From NCBI GenBank assembly GCA_035651595.1, contig DASRFJ010000276.1:1-23296 (forward strand): 23,296 nt of DNA. The letters run 5' to 3'. This document shows positions 1 to 7,446 of this stretch, piece by piece; positions within the stretch are counted from its first letter, which is position 1; every line of letters starts with the position of its first letter. This stretch comes from JAFARZ01 sp035651595 (GTDB lineage Bacteria > Actinomycetota > Actinomycetes > Streptosporangiales > Streptosporangiaceae). The notes beneath the pieces are model-generated. The model saw only the letters and a program-made list of their open reading frames with translations, was not told where the DNA came from and did no database searches. The translations under genes were made by a program, and so were the position numbers.

Positions 1-528
1 GCGGCGCGCCGTGAACTGCTCGCGGAACACCGCGGCGCTCCGGTACCCCACCCGGTCAGCGATCTGCTCGATGGGCAGGCTGGTGGTCTCCAGCAGTTCC
101 TCGGCGAGGTTGAGCCGCTGGCTGAGCAGCCATGAGCGCGGGGTGGCGCCGGTGGCCGCTTTGAAGTGCCGGACGAAGGACCGCCGGCTCGTCCGCGAGC
201 GGGCGGCCAGTTCGTCGAGGCTGAGCTGCCGGTCCAGGTTGTCCCTGGCCCAGGCGATCACATCGGCCAGCCGGTCGCCGTCCGCGGAGTCCGTCAGCAG
301 CGCGGTGATGTACTGCTGCTGCCCTCCGTCGCGGTGCGGCGGCGTGACCAGGATGCGCGCGATCGAGTTTGCGAGCGCCGCGCCGTGGTCGCGGCGGATC
401 AGGTGCAGGCACATATCGGTCGCTGGGCCATCGAGCTCGGTTACTCCGTCACGCTCGTGAAGGACGCGACGGCGGCGAGCGCAACGACACGGGAGGCCGA
501 GGAGCGTGATCAATCCTCGGCGGTCCAT
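1..528 (-). CDS. AraC-family (GlxA/FtrA-like) regulator, N-terminally shortened, cut by the window edge
   Basis: Reading the minus strand leftward from an ATG at 526-528, the frame stays open to base 1. A second ATG at 412-414 begins at the recognisable part (MCLHLIRRDHGAALANSIAR, then TPPHRDGGQQQYI). This is the linker that joins the DJ-1/PfpI domain to the HTH in GlxA/FtrA-type activators. It is followed by the first helix-turn-helix (LSLDELAARSRTSRRSFVRHF) and the start of the second (LPIEQIADRVGYRSAAVFRE). Family members are usually about 320 residues with a complete N-terminal DJ-1-like domain. Here only the tail of that domain can be read, and the space where the rest should be is occupied by the small gene at 510-809. 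It is either a truncated remnant or a regulator lacking its sensor domain. No convincing Shine-Dalgarno precedes either ATG. The C-terminus is outside the window. Confidence 0.7.
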   Translation of the reverse strand, partial: MDRRGLITLLGLPCRCARRRRVLHERDGVTELDGPATDMCLHLIRRDHGAALANSIARILVTPPHRDGGQQQYITALLTDSADGDRLADVIAWARDNLDRQLSLDELAARSRTSRRSFVRHFKAATGATPRSWLLSQRLNLAEELLETTSLPIEQIADRVGYRSAAVFREQFTARR

Positions 529-809
529 GGCATCGTGCCCAGGATGTTGGCGACAATCAGCGTGCGGCCCTCCGGATCCCAGGCCATGACGGTGTCCGCC
601 TGGGCCAGCGCGGTGAGGGCGCTCACCTCCGCCGGGCTGGCGACCGCGGTGTGGCGCCTGTCGTCGTCGGTGATCAGCATCAGCTCGAAGGTTCCGGCGC
701 CGTGCTCTGCCGACGGAGTCCAGTTCGCGTTGAGCACCTTGACACGTCTGGTCTGCGGGCTTGCTCCCGGCACTGTCGCGCTCCTTAGGTAAGGCAGTTC
801 CATAGACAT
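510..809 (-). CDS. Small conserved-looking protein of unknown function (99 aa)
   Basis: I do not recognise a named family. The 99-residue product has a central segment (KVLNANWTPSAEHGAGTFEL, then LITDDDRRHTAVASP) that looks like beta strands with an acidic turn, followed by an alanine-rich helix and WDPEGRTLIVANILGTMPW near the end. No signal peptide or membrane segment is visible, so it is probably cytosolic. Two Met starts are possible, at 807-809 and 800-802. The upstream one lies inside the inverted repeat at 806-825, so the mRNA may be leaderless and the repeat would cover both promoter and start. It is divergent from the ArsR gene at 879, which suggests control by that repressor. Its 3' end overlaps the first codons of the AraC-like frame. 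Confidence 0.6.
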   Translation of the reverse strand: MSMELPYLRSATVPGASPQTRRVKVLNANWTPSAEHGAGTFELMLITDDDRRHTAVASPAEVSALTALAQADTVMAWDPEGRTLIVANILGTMPWTAED

Positions 810-859
810 AGACGTTCGTCGATGTCGACATTGCCCCACGAATAGACGTCTGTCAATGC
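806..859. promoter_or_regulatory. Two direct-repeat operator-like sites between arsR-type gene and small gene
   Basis: Two 18-bp sites, ATAGACGTTCGTCGATGT at 808-825 and ATAGACGTCTGTCAATGC at 842-859, agree at 14 positions and lie 34 bp apart. The first is the core of an imperfect inverted repeat (ACATAGACG, 2-bp gap, CGTCGATGT, 806-825), and the second contains the palindrome AGACGTCT. They fill the divergent promoter region and overlap the start of the leftward gene, as expected for binding sites of the adjacent ArsR-family repressor. Binding by that protein is inference. Confidence 0.6.
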
Positions 860-878
860 CTGTCGCATACTTGATGGG

Positions 879-1241
879 GTGACGGAACCGATGACCGTGT
901 TGCCCCTTGCGGATGCCTGCTGCGCGCCGCTGCTCCATGAGCCCCTCACGCCAGACCAGGCGGAGAACCTGGCGCGGCTGCTCAAGGCACTGGCCGATCC
1001 GGTCCGGCTCCGGCTCGTCTCCATGGTGGCCGCGCACGCGGCCGGGGAGGCCTGCGTCTGCGACCTGACCGAGCCGCTCGGCCTGACCCAGCCCACCGTC
1101 TCGCACCACCTCAAGATCCTGGTCGACGCGGGCATCTTCACCCGCGACAAGCGCGGTGTCTGGGCGTACTACCGGCTCGTGCCCGGCACGCTCGGCGCGC
1201 TGTCAGCCGTCCTCAAGCCCACCGGACTGAACGTTCCGTGA
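879..1241 (+). CDS. ArsR/SmtB-family repressor, arsenic-type cysteine pattern
   Basis: The 120-residue winged-helix repressor begins at GTG 879. Residues 30-50 (LARLLKALADPVRLRLVSMV) are the typical ArsR entry helices, and the recognition helix region is LGLTQPTVSHHLKILVDAG (about 67-85). Cysteines sit at 14-15 (ADACCAP) and at 59 and 61 (ACVCDLTEP). An N-terminal Cys-Cys pair plus a cysteine in the CVCDL segment is the arrangement described for the arsenite-sensing ArsR of Corynebacterium glutamicum, so As(III) or Sb(III) is the best guess for the inducer. No arsenic efflux or reductase gene lies next to it. The divergent partner is the unknown small protein. Its 3' end overlaps the convergent PPOX gene by 39 bases. 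Confidence 0.88.
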   Translation: MTEPMTVLPLADACCAPLLHEPLTPDQAENLARLLKALADPVRLRLVSMVAAHAAGEACVCDLTEPLGLTQPTVSHHLKILVDAGIFTRDKRGVWAYYRLVPGTLGALSAVLKPTGLNVP

Positions 1242-1625
1242 GCCGAGCGCCAAGCCGGGCGGGTCGATGCCCCAGCTGATGACCCGTTCCGGGTGCACCC
1301 TGATGATCGGGCCCGCGGTCCGCGCCGTCGTGTGATCAGGCTCGGGGAGGGCCTCCGCGCGCCCGCGGATCTCCAGGCAGCGGATGCGCGGCGGCGGCCC
1401 TGCCGCCATGTCGTCGATGACCACCGCGACACGCGGATTGCGCGACACGTTGCGGTACTTCCGGCTGACCGCCATGGCGCGCCCCCCGATGTCGATCGTG
1501 CCCGTGTCCGGGTTGTAGTAGCAGGAGACGGGATTGACCTGCGGGTCCCCGGACGGCTGGACGGTGGCAAGCCGCCCCAGCCGCTGCGCGCCGATGTATG
1601 CGATCTCGCCCGCGGTGAAGACCAT
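1203..1625 (-). CDS. PPOX-class F420-dependent oxidoreductase family protein
   Basis: This 140-residue protein has the split-barrel FMN/F420-binding fold of the pyridoxamine-phosphate oxidase superfamily: LGRLATVQPSGDPQVNPVSC near the N-terminus (about 17-36), then an IDIGGRAMAVSRKYRNVSRN stretch and VAVVIDDM. The C-terminal part (IIRVHPERVISWGID) is the usual end of the actinobacterial F420-type group. Members reduce or bind F420 or flavin cofactors, and the substrate here is unknown. The start is ATG 1623-1625. Its last 39 bases overlap the arsR-type gene tail to tail, so the two transcripts are antisense to each other at their ends. Confidence 0.85.
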   Translation of the reverse strand: MVFTAGEIAYIGAQRLGRLATVQPSGDPQVNPVSCYYNPDTGTIDIGGRAMAVSRKYRNVSRNPRVAVVIDDMAAGPPPRIRCLEIRGRAEALPEPDHTTARTAGPIIRVHPERVISWGIDPPGLALGSRNVQSGGLEDG

Positions 1626-1641
1626 GCGCTACACCGTATAA

Positions 1642-1658
1642 CGGAGCAGAACGCTCCG
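1642..1658. promoter_or_regulatory. Short inverted repeat upstream of the PPOX gene
   Basis: CGGAGC and GCTCCG are separated by 5 bases, just 17 bases upstream of the PPOX start codon. It could be an operator or a 5' leader hairpin. There is no other support. Confidence 0.3.
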
Positions 1659-1920
1659 CAATATGAACAGCGCCAGATGTGGGCGTTCTAAGCTGACCCG
1701 CGTTCCCGGCGTGCCAGCGCCGACCGGTCTGCCGACTGCCCGCAATGCCCGGTTTGTTCCAGTATGGCCTTGCCGTTCAGCGTCCGCGCGGGCCAGGCGC
1801 GGCGCTCGGAAATCAATGCGGACAGTCCCCGCGGATCGGATCCTGCTGGCTTGTTCCGGGGGTTGCCTGGTTCGCTGGCCGCCCTGGTGGGTCAGCGGCC
1901 GGCTCGATGGGTCTCGCTTA

Positions 1921-2001
1921 ACGTGGTGGATTTCCCTTACGTGGTAACGGGACCCCTGGTTGCGAGGGTCGATCTTCCACAAGGGGGAAATCGTCCACGT
2001 T
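1921..2001 (-). repeat. 81-bp four-unit palindromic repeat, copy A
   Basis: This is the most structured part of the 604-bp gene-free gap 1626-2229. On the minus strand it consists of two direct 18-bp units (1998-1981 and 1980-1963; consensus GTGGANGATNNNCCCNNN), a short loop, then two inverted units (1956-1941 and 1940-1923). The outer arms 1922-1936 and 1985-1999 pair at 13 of 15 positions. It aligns without gaps to 7585-7665, with 57 of 81 columns identical by hand count. I see no open frame of interest in the rest of the gap. Confidence 0.8.
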
Positions 2002-2229
2002 GCTGGCGGACCTGTCGTGCGCTCCTATCCCGGTAGCCGCACACTGCACTCCAGGCACAGACAGCGCGCCGCCGCGCCTGGCGGCCTGCTGGCGGCCGGC
2101 ACGGCCACGCGCGCAATTCGCCAGCAGGGTCCGATCCGGGAGCAAGGCCGCGTTGGTCTTCAACCTAAGCGTCCGCAATGATCCGGGCCGCCTGTCACGG
2201 CTTGGCGGGAGCCATGCCGCAGCGCCGGG

Positions 2230-5064
2230 CTAGCGGGAGGCCAGGCGGATGCGGGCGTGCCACAGCGTGGGCTGTTCCCCGGCCGGGGTGGCGGTGAAGC
2301 CGACTCCGGTCAGCAGGTTCCCGGACGCGTCCAGGCCGGTGATCGCCTGGATTCCGGGCCCGGCCAGCCCGCGGGCGGCGGGCGTGGCCGCAGTCCAGTG
2401 GATACCGTCAGCGGACGTCCAGATCACGACGTTCTGGTGACCGGTGCTGGCGCCGTACATGCCGGTCGCCGCGAAGCCGCCGCCCGCCGCGGCGAGCGCG
2501 GTGACCTGCACCGTGCGCGCGGGCTTGGGGAGCAGCGACTCGTCCCAGGTAGCGCCGCCGTCGGCGGATCGCACCGCGAACGGCACCTGGCCGGCCGGCG
2601 TCTGCGCCATGCCGACGGCGACCACGACGCCGGCGTTGGCGGCCACGTGCCGCAGCACCGCCGTGCTGGCGCCGGACGGCAGCGGCAGGTCGGCTCGTCG
2701 CCAGGAGTGGCCGTCCCGGGACAGCCAGACCGCCGGGCGGACGCCGTGCGAGCCGGCCGCGGCGAAGCCGCCCGCGGTCGCGGTGACGGCCGCCATCCGG
2801 CTGTTCCCCGAGCCGTCCAGCGCACCGGTCGCTCCGTCACCGGCCCGGTGCCAGCCGGCCAGGCCGTGCGACCACCACGCGGCCGCGATGACCCGGCCGT
2901 CGGGGAGGCGCTGGTGGCCGGCGATCACGTAGTCGTCGCCGGAGACCGCGACCTGCCGGGTGACCAGGCCGGTGCCGGCGAAAGCCGGCTCGCCGTCCAC
3001 GACGGACCAGGTGGCGCCGTCGGCCGAGACGAGCACCAGCGGATGCATCGTCCGGGTGTGGCTGGGGACGCCGACCGCCAGCCATCCCGAGCCGCCGTGC
3101 GTGACGCTGGTCAGCTGCTGGATACCCCGCCCGTCCAGCACGCCGGCGGCCCGGCCGGTCGCCCGCCGCCACGTGACGCCAGCGTCCTGCGAGACCCACG
3201 CCGCCGGGAAGCCGTTCGCGCTGCCGACAGCGATCTGCGTGCTGCCGTGCGCGGCGACGGCGGTGACCGCGAGCTGCGGCTCCACCGCACCGGGGATGGC
3301 GGTCAGGCTGACGCTGCGCAGGCCCCCGGTCATACCGTCCACGGTGACCAGCCGCTGGCTGCTGCCGGGGACGGCCGCGCTCGTGCCGGCCGCGATCACC
3401 GCGCTGGTGTCGGTCACCGCCACGCCGGAGACCGCCTCAGTGGCGGCGGTGCCGGAAAACGCGGTCTGCCGCCACGCGACGCCGTCGCGCGACACGAACA
3501 CGATCAGCTGGCGGCCAGCGGTACCGGTGAGCACGGCGCCGTCCGGCCCGCCGTTCATCAGGCCGGCGGTGAAGCCCGCCGGGGTCGTCAACGTCGCGGC
3601 GAATCGCCAGGTGGTGCCCGTGGCGGACTGGTAGACGTCCGCGGCCGGGACGCCGCGCACGACCGCCGGCCGGACCATGAGGAACCCGTCGCCGGGAATC
3701 GAGATCAGGTCGGTGAACTCGGGCTGCGCGCCGTGGCCGAGGGGCACCTGGACCGCCGTCCAGCTCTTGCCTCCGTCGGTGCTGAGCCAGGCGCCGCCGG
3801 TTCTTGCGGTCGCCTGGCCGCCCTGCACGACGTCGCCCGCGATGAGGATGCTGCCGCGGTCGCCCGCCGCGAGCCGGATTCCGGCGACCCGGCCCCCCGC
3901 GTCCGCACCCGCAGACGCCCCGGCGCCTCCCGCGGCCCGAAGCTTGAGCTGGGCTTGGCCGAGCCGCGTCCAGCGGCTCCCGGTGGCGGACAGGAGCACG
4001 AGCGGGCTGGATCCGGCGCTCGAGCTGGCGCCCGCGGCGATGAACCCGTCGCTGGTTCGCTTGAGCACCGTGATCCGGTCGCCCGGCCGCTGCGGCATGC
4101 CGTCTTCGGTCAGCGTCCAGGTGCGGCCGTCGGGGCTGGTCCAGAGCGCGTACGGACCGACCGCCACCCACCTGCCGTGGCCGCCGGCCACGAACTGTGC
4201 GGCGTACCCGGGTGGCGGTGCGCCGCCACCGGGCGCGGTGACGTTGCCGAGCGTCCACGACCTGCCGTCGTTCAGCGAGACGAAGAACTGTGCCCGGGGG
4301 ACGAGCTGGCCGGTTTCGGCGCCCACGGCCACGACCTCGTTGCCGCTGCTCGCCACCCGGCCCTGGAGCTGCGTGATGCCGCGCGTGCTCTGCGCCAGGT
4401 ACGGCGTGAAGTCCTGGCCGGCGAACGTCACCGGCGGGAACGCCGGCCCGGCGAACGGGGAGGTCGCCGCCGGCGCGGCCGGGCCGTGGTTGTTAGCGCT
4501 CACAAATATTCCGAAAGAGATGGCCGCGGCGAGCGCGACCACGGTGACCGCTATCTTCGGTGTCCGCGCCGCGCCACGGCCCATCCCGTGCACAGTCCCA
4601 TGCGCGGGCTGGCGGCCGAAGCCCGGTCGCGGGCCCGTTCCCTGGCCGCCGATGGACTGGTCGTCGATGGACTGGTCACCGATGGACTGACCGTCCCAGG
4701 GCGAGGTGGACACCACTTCGCCGGACGGGGTCAGCCAGTAGCCGCTCATGCCCGGCCGGGCCACCCGGTGGCGGCCGGTCGCCGGGGCCGAGCCGTCGAA
4801 CTCGAAGCCGGGCACCGGCCGGTCGTCATTGGGCCGCTGCCCCCGGTTCCGGTGCCTGCCCGTCCCCGCGCGGTGGCCGGCGAACTCGTACCCTGGCTCG
4901 GGGTCTGTGCGCGACGGCAGGACTACCCAAGGCGGCGGTGGCGCCTTGGTCCACGGTGCCTGCCCGGTTGCCTGCCCGGTTCCGGCGAATGGCACAACGC
5001 GACGTCCCTGGTGGCCATAGCCAGGATCCCGGTCGTCCCACCCGGCCGGATTACCAGCTACCAT
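2230..5064 (-). CDS. Membrane-anchored extracellular Asp-box (BNR/sialidase-like) beta-propeller protein
   Basis: The 944-residue product starts at ATG 5064. A GTG at 5127 in the same frame would add 21 residues, and neither start has a well-spaced Shine-Dalgarno. Residues 1-165 are Pro/Gly/Arg-rich, probably disordered and cytosolic, with a short degenerate repeat (QSIGDQSIDDQSIGGQ). A single hydrophobic segment at about 170-189 (KIAVTVVALAAAISFGIFVS) is preceded by basic residues, so the long C-terminal part should be outside. That part carries about nine Asp-box motifs (SLNDGRSWT, TSPDGRTWT, STDGGKSWT, SRDGVAWRQ, SQDAGVTWRR, SADGATWSV, SRDGHSWRR, SADGGATWD, TSADGIHWT), the loop signature of sialidase/BNR beta-propellers. 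Catalytic sialidase residues such as an FRIP motif are not seen, so a binding or scaffold role is more likely than a glycosidase. Function unknown. Confidence 0.8.
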   Translation of the reverse strand: MVAGNPAGWDDRDPGYGHQGRRVVPFAGTGQATGQAPWTKAPPPPWVVLPSRTDPEPGYEFAGHRAGTGRHRNRGQRPNDDRPVPGFEFDGSAPATGRHRVARPGMSGYWLTPSGEVVSTSPWDGQSIGDQSIDDQSIGGQGTGPRPGFGRQPAHGTVHGMGRGAARTPKIAVTVVALAAAISFGIFVSANNHGPAAPAATSPFAGPAFPPVTFAGQDFTPYLAQSTRGITQLQGRVASSGNEVVAVGAETGQLVPRAQFFVSLNDGRSWTLGNVTAPGGGAPPPGYAAQFVAGGHGRWVAVGPYALWTSPDGRTWTLTEDGMPQRPGDRITVLKRTSDGFIAAGASSSAGSSPLVLLSATGSRWTRLGQAQLKLRAAGGAGASAGADAGGRVAGIRLAAGDRGSILIAGDVVQGGQATARTGGAWLSTDGGKSWTAVQVPLGHGAQPEFTDLISIPGDGFLMVRPAVVRGVPAADVYQSATGTTWRFAATLTTPAGFTAGLMNGGPDGAVLTGTAGRQLIVFVSRDGVAWRQTAFSGTAATEAVSGVAVTDTSAVIAAGTSAAVPGSSQRLVTVDGMTGGLRSVSLTAIPGAVEPQLAVTAVAAHGSTQIAVGSANGFPAAWVSQDAGVTWRRATGRAAGVLDGRGIQQLTSVTHGGSGWLAVGVPSHTRTMHPLVLVSADGATWSVVDGEPAFAGTGLVTRQVAVSGDDYVIAGHQRLPDGRVIAAAWWSHGLAGWHRAGDGATGALDGSGNSRMAAVTATAGGFAAAGSHGVRPAVWLSRDGHSWRRADLPLPSGASTAVLRHVAANAGVVVAVGMAQTPAGQVPFAVRSADGGATWDESLLPKPARTVQVTALAAAGGGFAATGMYGASTGHQNVVIWTSADGIHWTAATPAARGLAGPGIQAITGLDASGNLLTGVGFTATPAGEQPTLWHARIRLASR

Positions 5065-5162
5065 TCCTCCCCACCGATTGCCTTCCTTTGAAGAAGACCG
5101 CGGGCAAAGAAATACTTCAATTGCCACTGACCCGCTGCCAGAAGCCGGATCCTTAACAGAAC

Positions 5163-5205
5163 CGTAAGATCTTCCGATTTATTAATAACATCGTAAGATC
5201 TACGG
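5163..5205. promoter_or_regulatory. Repeated CGTAAGATCT boxes in an AT-rich promoter region
   Basis: CGTAAGATCT occurs at 5163-5172 and 5192-5201, 29 bp apart, flanking the AT-rich stretch TTATTAATAACA. The outer sequences also read as an inverted arrangement (CCGTAAGATCT and AGATCTACGG). This is the most AT-rich part of the roughly 340-bp gap upstream of the propeller gene, so a promoter or operator for that gene is likely. The binding protein is unknown. Confidence 0.45.
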
Positions 5206-5313
5206 TCGTTCCTACCCGGACAAGCCAGGTATAAATAGGCGTTCGCAACCGGCGCCTGAACGGATCACGGGACGGCTGTAGCAGCCCCAGAACCGCGTCA
5301 GGAACAGGAAGTA

Positions 5314-5327
5314 CTCCGTATACGGAG
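5314..5327. promoter_or_regulatory. Perfect 14-bp palindrome upstream of the MarR gene
   Basis: CTCCGTATACGGAG is a perfect palindrome 80 bases upstream of the MarR start. MarR dimers bind palindromes of about this size and usually control their own promoter, so it is a good candidate autoregulatory operator. That assignment is inference. Confidence 0.5.
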
Positions 5328-5406
5328 GGTATGCCGAAATGTAGCAGCAACCCGACACAGCGTCAATCGCTCTGCATTTTTCTGTGTCTGTTTACCGGCG
5401 AGGGTC

Positions 5407-5871
5407 ATGCCATCGACACCAGGTAACGGTGAGATACGGGCGCTGATCGGCGGTTATGCGGAAACGCCCGGATTCCTCATCCGCCGCGCGCACCAGGCGC
5501 ATACCCAGCTGTGGGCTGAGTTCGTTCCTGGGGATATCACCGGATCGCAGTACGCCATTTTGGCCGCGCTGGCCGCGCACGGTGACCTGGACCAGGCGAG
5601 CGTTGGCCGGCTCACCTCACTGGACCGGTCGAGTGTCGCCGAACTCGCCGGCCGGATGGCCGGCCGCGGGCTGATCCAGCGCCGCGCCGACCCGCGGGAC
5701 GCGCGGCGCCGGATGCTGCACCTCACCGCCGAGGGCGCGAGAACCGCCGCCGAGGCGGCACCCGCGGTGCAGCGCCTCGGCGACCGGCTGCTGGCCCCGC
5801 TGGATGAGGGCGAGCGCGTGCGATTGCTCGATCTGCTGCGCCGCGTGGCGGACGCGGCCGACTCCAGCTAG
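5407..5871 (+). CDS. MarR-family transcriptional regulator
   Basis: A 154-residue winged-helix regulator. The start is ATG 5407 with GCGAGG a few bases upstream. The recognition helix region is LTSLDRSSVAELAGRMAGRG and the wing is RRADPRDARRRMLHLTAEG, the classic MarR DxRDxRRR pattern. The C-terminal helix (LDEGERVRLLDLLRRVADAA) would form the dimer interface. The family represses efflux, catabolic or stress genes and releases DNA on binding small aromatic ligands or on cysteine oxidation. No cysteine is present, so a redox switch is unlikely here. It is divergent from the propeller gene and convergent with the DUF899 gene; either could be a target. Confidence 0.9.
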   Translation: MPSTPGNGEIRALIGGYAETPGFLIRRAHQAHTQLWAEFVPGDITGSQYAILAALAAHGDLDQASVGRLTSLDRSSVAELAGRMAGRGLIQRRADPRDARRRMLHLTAEGARTAAEAAPAVQRLGDRLLAPLDEGERVRLLDLLRRVADAADSS

Positions 5872-5893
5872 CCTTCGGCGGCGCTGGCCTGAC

Positions 5894-6610
5894 TCACCAG
5901 TCGCCGCGAGCGCGGCGCATCGGACCTTGCGCCAGCTCCGGGTGGTCGTACTCGTCGTGCCAGTTCCACCAGTCGTACGGCGCGCTCTGCGGATAGCCCT
6001 CCGGCGAGTCCTCCCACGTCTCCTGCCGCCCGAAGGCGGTCAGATCCAGGTAGCTCCAGGTGCTGCCGAGCCCCTCGTCGCCGCGGTTGTCGGTGAAATA
6101 GGTGCGGTATACCTGGTCGCCGTCGCGGACGAACGCGTTCGTGCCATGCCACTGGTCGACGCCGAAGTCGATGTCCCAGTCGCTCGTGATCGTGTACCAG
6201 GGCCACGACCAGCCCATCCGCGCCTTCAGCCGTTCGATGTCCGGCTGCGGCGCGCGCGAGGCGTAGGCGAACGTGGTGTCCCTCGCGTTCAGGTGGACGG
6301 GATTCGCGACCTGGTCGGCCATCATGGAGCAGCCGTGACACGCATGGTCCGGCCAGCCGATCACTCCGGGCTCGAAGAACGCCCGGTAGATGACCAGCTG
6401 ACGGCGGCCTTCGAACAGGTCCAGCAGGGTCATCGTGCCCTTGGGCCCCTCGAACTCGTACTTCTTGTCCACGAGCAGCCACGGCATCCGGCGGCGCCGT
6501 GCCGCCATGGCGTCCCGCGCACGGGTCAGTTCCTTCTCCTGCACCAGCAGCTGCTGGCGGGCCGCATCCCATTCCTCAGCGGAGACGACTGGCGGAGTAT
6601 CCATCATCAT
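5894..6610 (-). CDS. DUF899 family protein (thioredoxin-fold related)
   Basis: The 238-residue product matches the DUF899 pattern: an N-terminal helical WxxARxxLLxxEKExTRxRD-like segment, then MPWLLVDKKYEFEGPKG, TLLDLFEGRRQLVIYRAFFE, and the motif CHGCSMMAD with cysteines at 91 and 94, placed like a peroxiredoxin/thioredoxin active site. The later WPWYTITSDWDIDFGV and the YRTYFTDNRG block are also typical. Members are predicted thiol-redox proteins of unproven reaction. The start ATG 6608-6610 overlaps the upstream ArsR stop in ATGA, and the AAGGAAAGG just before serves as its ribosome site, so translation is coupled. It is the last gene of the SRPBCC-ArsR-DUF899 operon. Confidence 0.88.
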   Translation of the reverse strand: MMMDTPPVVSAEEWDAARQQLLVQEKELTRARDAMAARRRRMPWLLVDKKYEFEGPKGTMTLLDLFEGRRQLVIYRAFFEPGVIGWPDHACHGCSMMADQVANPVHLNARDTTFAYASRAPQPDIERLKARMGWSWPWYTITSDWDIDFGVDQWHGTNAFVRDGDQVYRTYFTDNRGDEGLGSTWSYLDLTAFGRQETWEDSPEGYPQSAPYDWWNWHDEYDHPELAQGPMRRARGDW

Positions 6611-6975
6611 GTCCTTTCCTTGTGAGCTTCGGTGTCGTGCGTGGCTGACCGGTCCAGGTGATCCCGCAACGCGGCCAGCGGGGTGTCCCAGTCGCGGGCC
6701 AGCGCGGCGAGGAACTGCTGCGCCACCCGCATCGGCGCGGACCGGAGCCGGTACCTGACCCGGCGCCGTTCGCCGGGCTCGGCCGTGACCAGGCCGGCCT
6801 CAGCCACCAGGGCCAGGTGCTTGGCGATCGCCTGCCGCGTGATCGGCAGCCGAGTGGCCAGGTCAGTGGCCGTGGCCGGGCCGCCGGCGGCCAGCTCGGC
6901 CAAGATGGCGCGCCGGCTCGGATCGGCGAGGGCGGCGAAGACCTGCTCGGCGATCGCCTCGTCGTCACGCGGCAT
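6607..6975 (-). CDS. ArsR-family winged-helix repressor (SRPBCC-linked type)
   Basis: A 122-residue repressor: VFAALADPSRRAILAELAAG is the signature first block, LPITRQAIAKHLALVAEAGLV the recognition region, and GERRRVRYRLRSAP the wing. There are no metal-binding cysteines, so it belongs to the metal-independent ArsR group that commonly sits beside AHSA1/SRPBCC genes. I chose ATG 6975 because it overlaps the SRPBCC stop by 11 bases (codons MPRDDE); the longer frame upstream only duplicates SRPBCC coding sequence. It probably represses the whole operon from the site at 7447-7487. Confidence 0.9.
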   Translation of the reverse strand: MPRDDEAIAEQVFAALADPSRRAILAELAAGGPATATDLATRLPITRQAIAKHLALVAEAGLVTAEPGERRRVRYRLRSAPMRVAQQFLAALARDWDTPLAALRDHLDRSATHDTEAHKERT

Positions 6976-7423
6976 CGAGGTGCTCGGCCAGCTCGCCCAG
7001 TTCGCTCGCCCAGCCCTGCACGTGGGAGTCATATGTCTTGCCGTGGACGTCCGCCGGCAGTTGCGCGAAGCCGGTCTCGACCACGGTCAGCCGGGTGCCC
7101 GCGCCCGCGGGCTCGAGGGTGAACTCGACGTAGGTGCGGCGCGGATCGTCCTCGGGCAGCTCGAGGATCTGCCACGTGAAGCCGAAGATGCCGATTCGCG
7201 GCGAGCCCCCCGCGGGGGCCGGCTCCGCCACCCGTTCCACGCGCATCTCGACCCGGAATCCGCTGTCCCACGTCATCCAGCCCGCGCCGCCCGGGCGCGG
7301 ATCGATCGCCGCATCGTGGCCGAACCAGGCGCTCAGACCTTCGGCGGTGGTGAGCGCCGCCCATACCTTGCCGGGCGAGTGGGGGAGCTCCACGGTGCGC
7401 TCGATGCGATCAGGGAAACCCAT
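6965..7423 (-). CDS. SRPBCC/AHSA1-family ligand-binding domain protein
   Basis: The 152-residue product starts at ATG 7423, with GCGAGG 6 bases upstream. It is a complete START-like domain of the AHSA1 type: RIERTVELPHSPGKVWAALT, LSAWFGHDAAID, a beta stretch RTYVEFTLEPAGAGTRLTVV, ETGF, and a closing helix containing GWASELGELAEHLDA. Such domains form a hydrophobic cavity and may bind a small lipid-like or aromatic ligand; no reaction can be assigned. It is the first gene of the operon with ArsR and DUF899, an arrangement common in actinobacteria, where the ArsR protein controls all three genes. Confidence 0.9.
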   Translation of the reverse strand: MGFPDRIERTVELPHSPGKVWAALTTAEGLSAWFGHDAAIDPRPGGAGWMTWDSGFRVEMRVERVAEPAPAGGSPRIGIFGFTWQILELPEDDPRRTYVEFTLEPAGAGTRLTVVETGFAQLPADVHGKTYDSHVQGWASELGELAEHLDAA

Positions 7424-7446
7424 GTGCGGCCTCGCTTCCGCAAATA

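Noticed and set aside
1626..2229. Small protein genes in the gap, for example frames at 1663-1947 and 1960-2181
   Set aside because: No ribosome sites, atypical composition, and several frames are created by the palindromic repeat itself.
2257..5091. A 944-residue open frame on the plus strand opposite the propeller gene
   Set aside because: It is a compositional shadow of the GC-rich minus-strand gene: Arg/Gly/Ala-rich, without any domain signature, while the minus frame has regular Asp-box motifs and a membrane helix.
5872..5893. Bidirectional terminator between the MarR and DUF899 genes
   Set aside because: Only a 5-bp CCAGC/GCTGG pair with a long loop; too weak to list as a feature.
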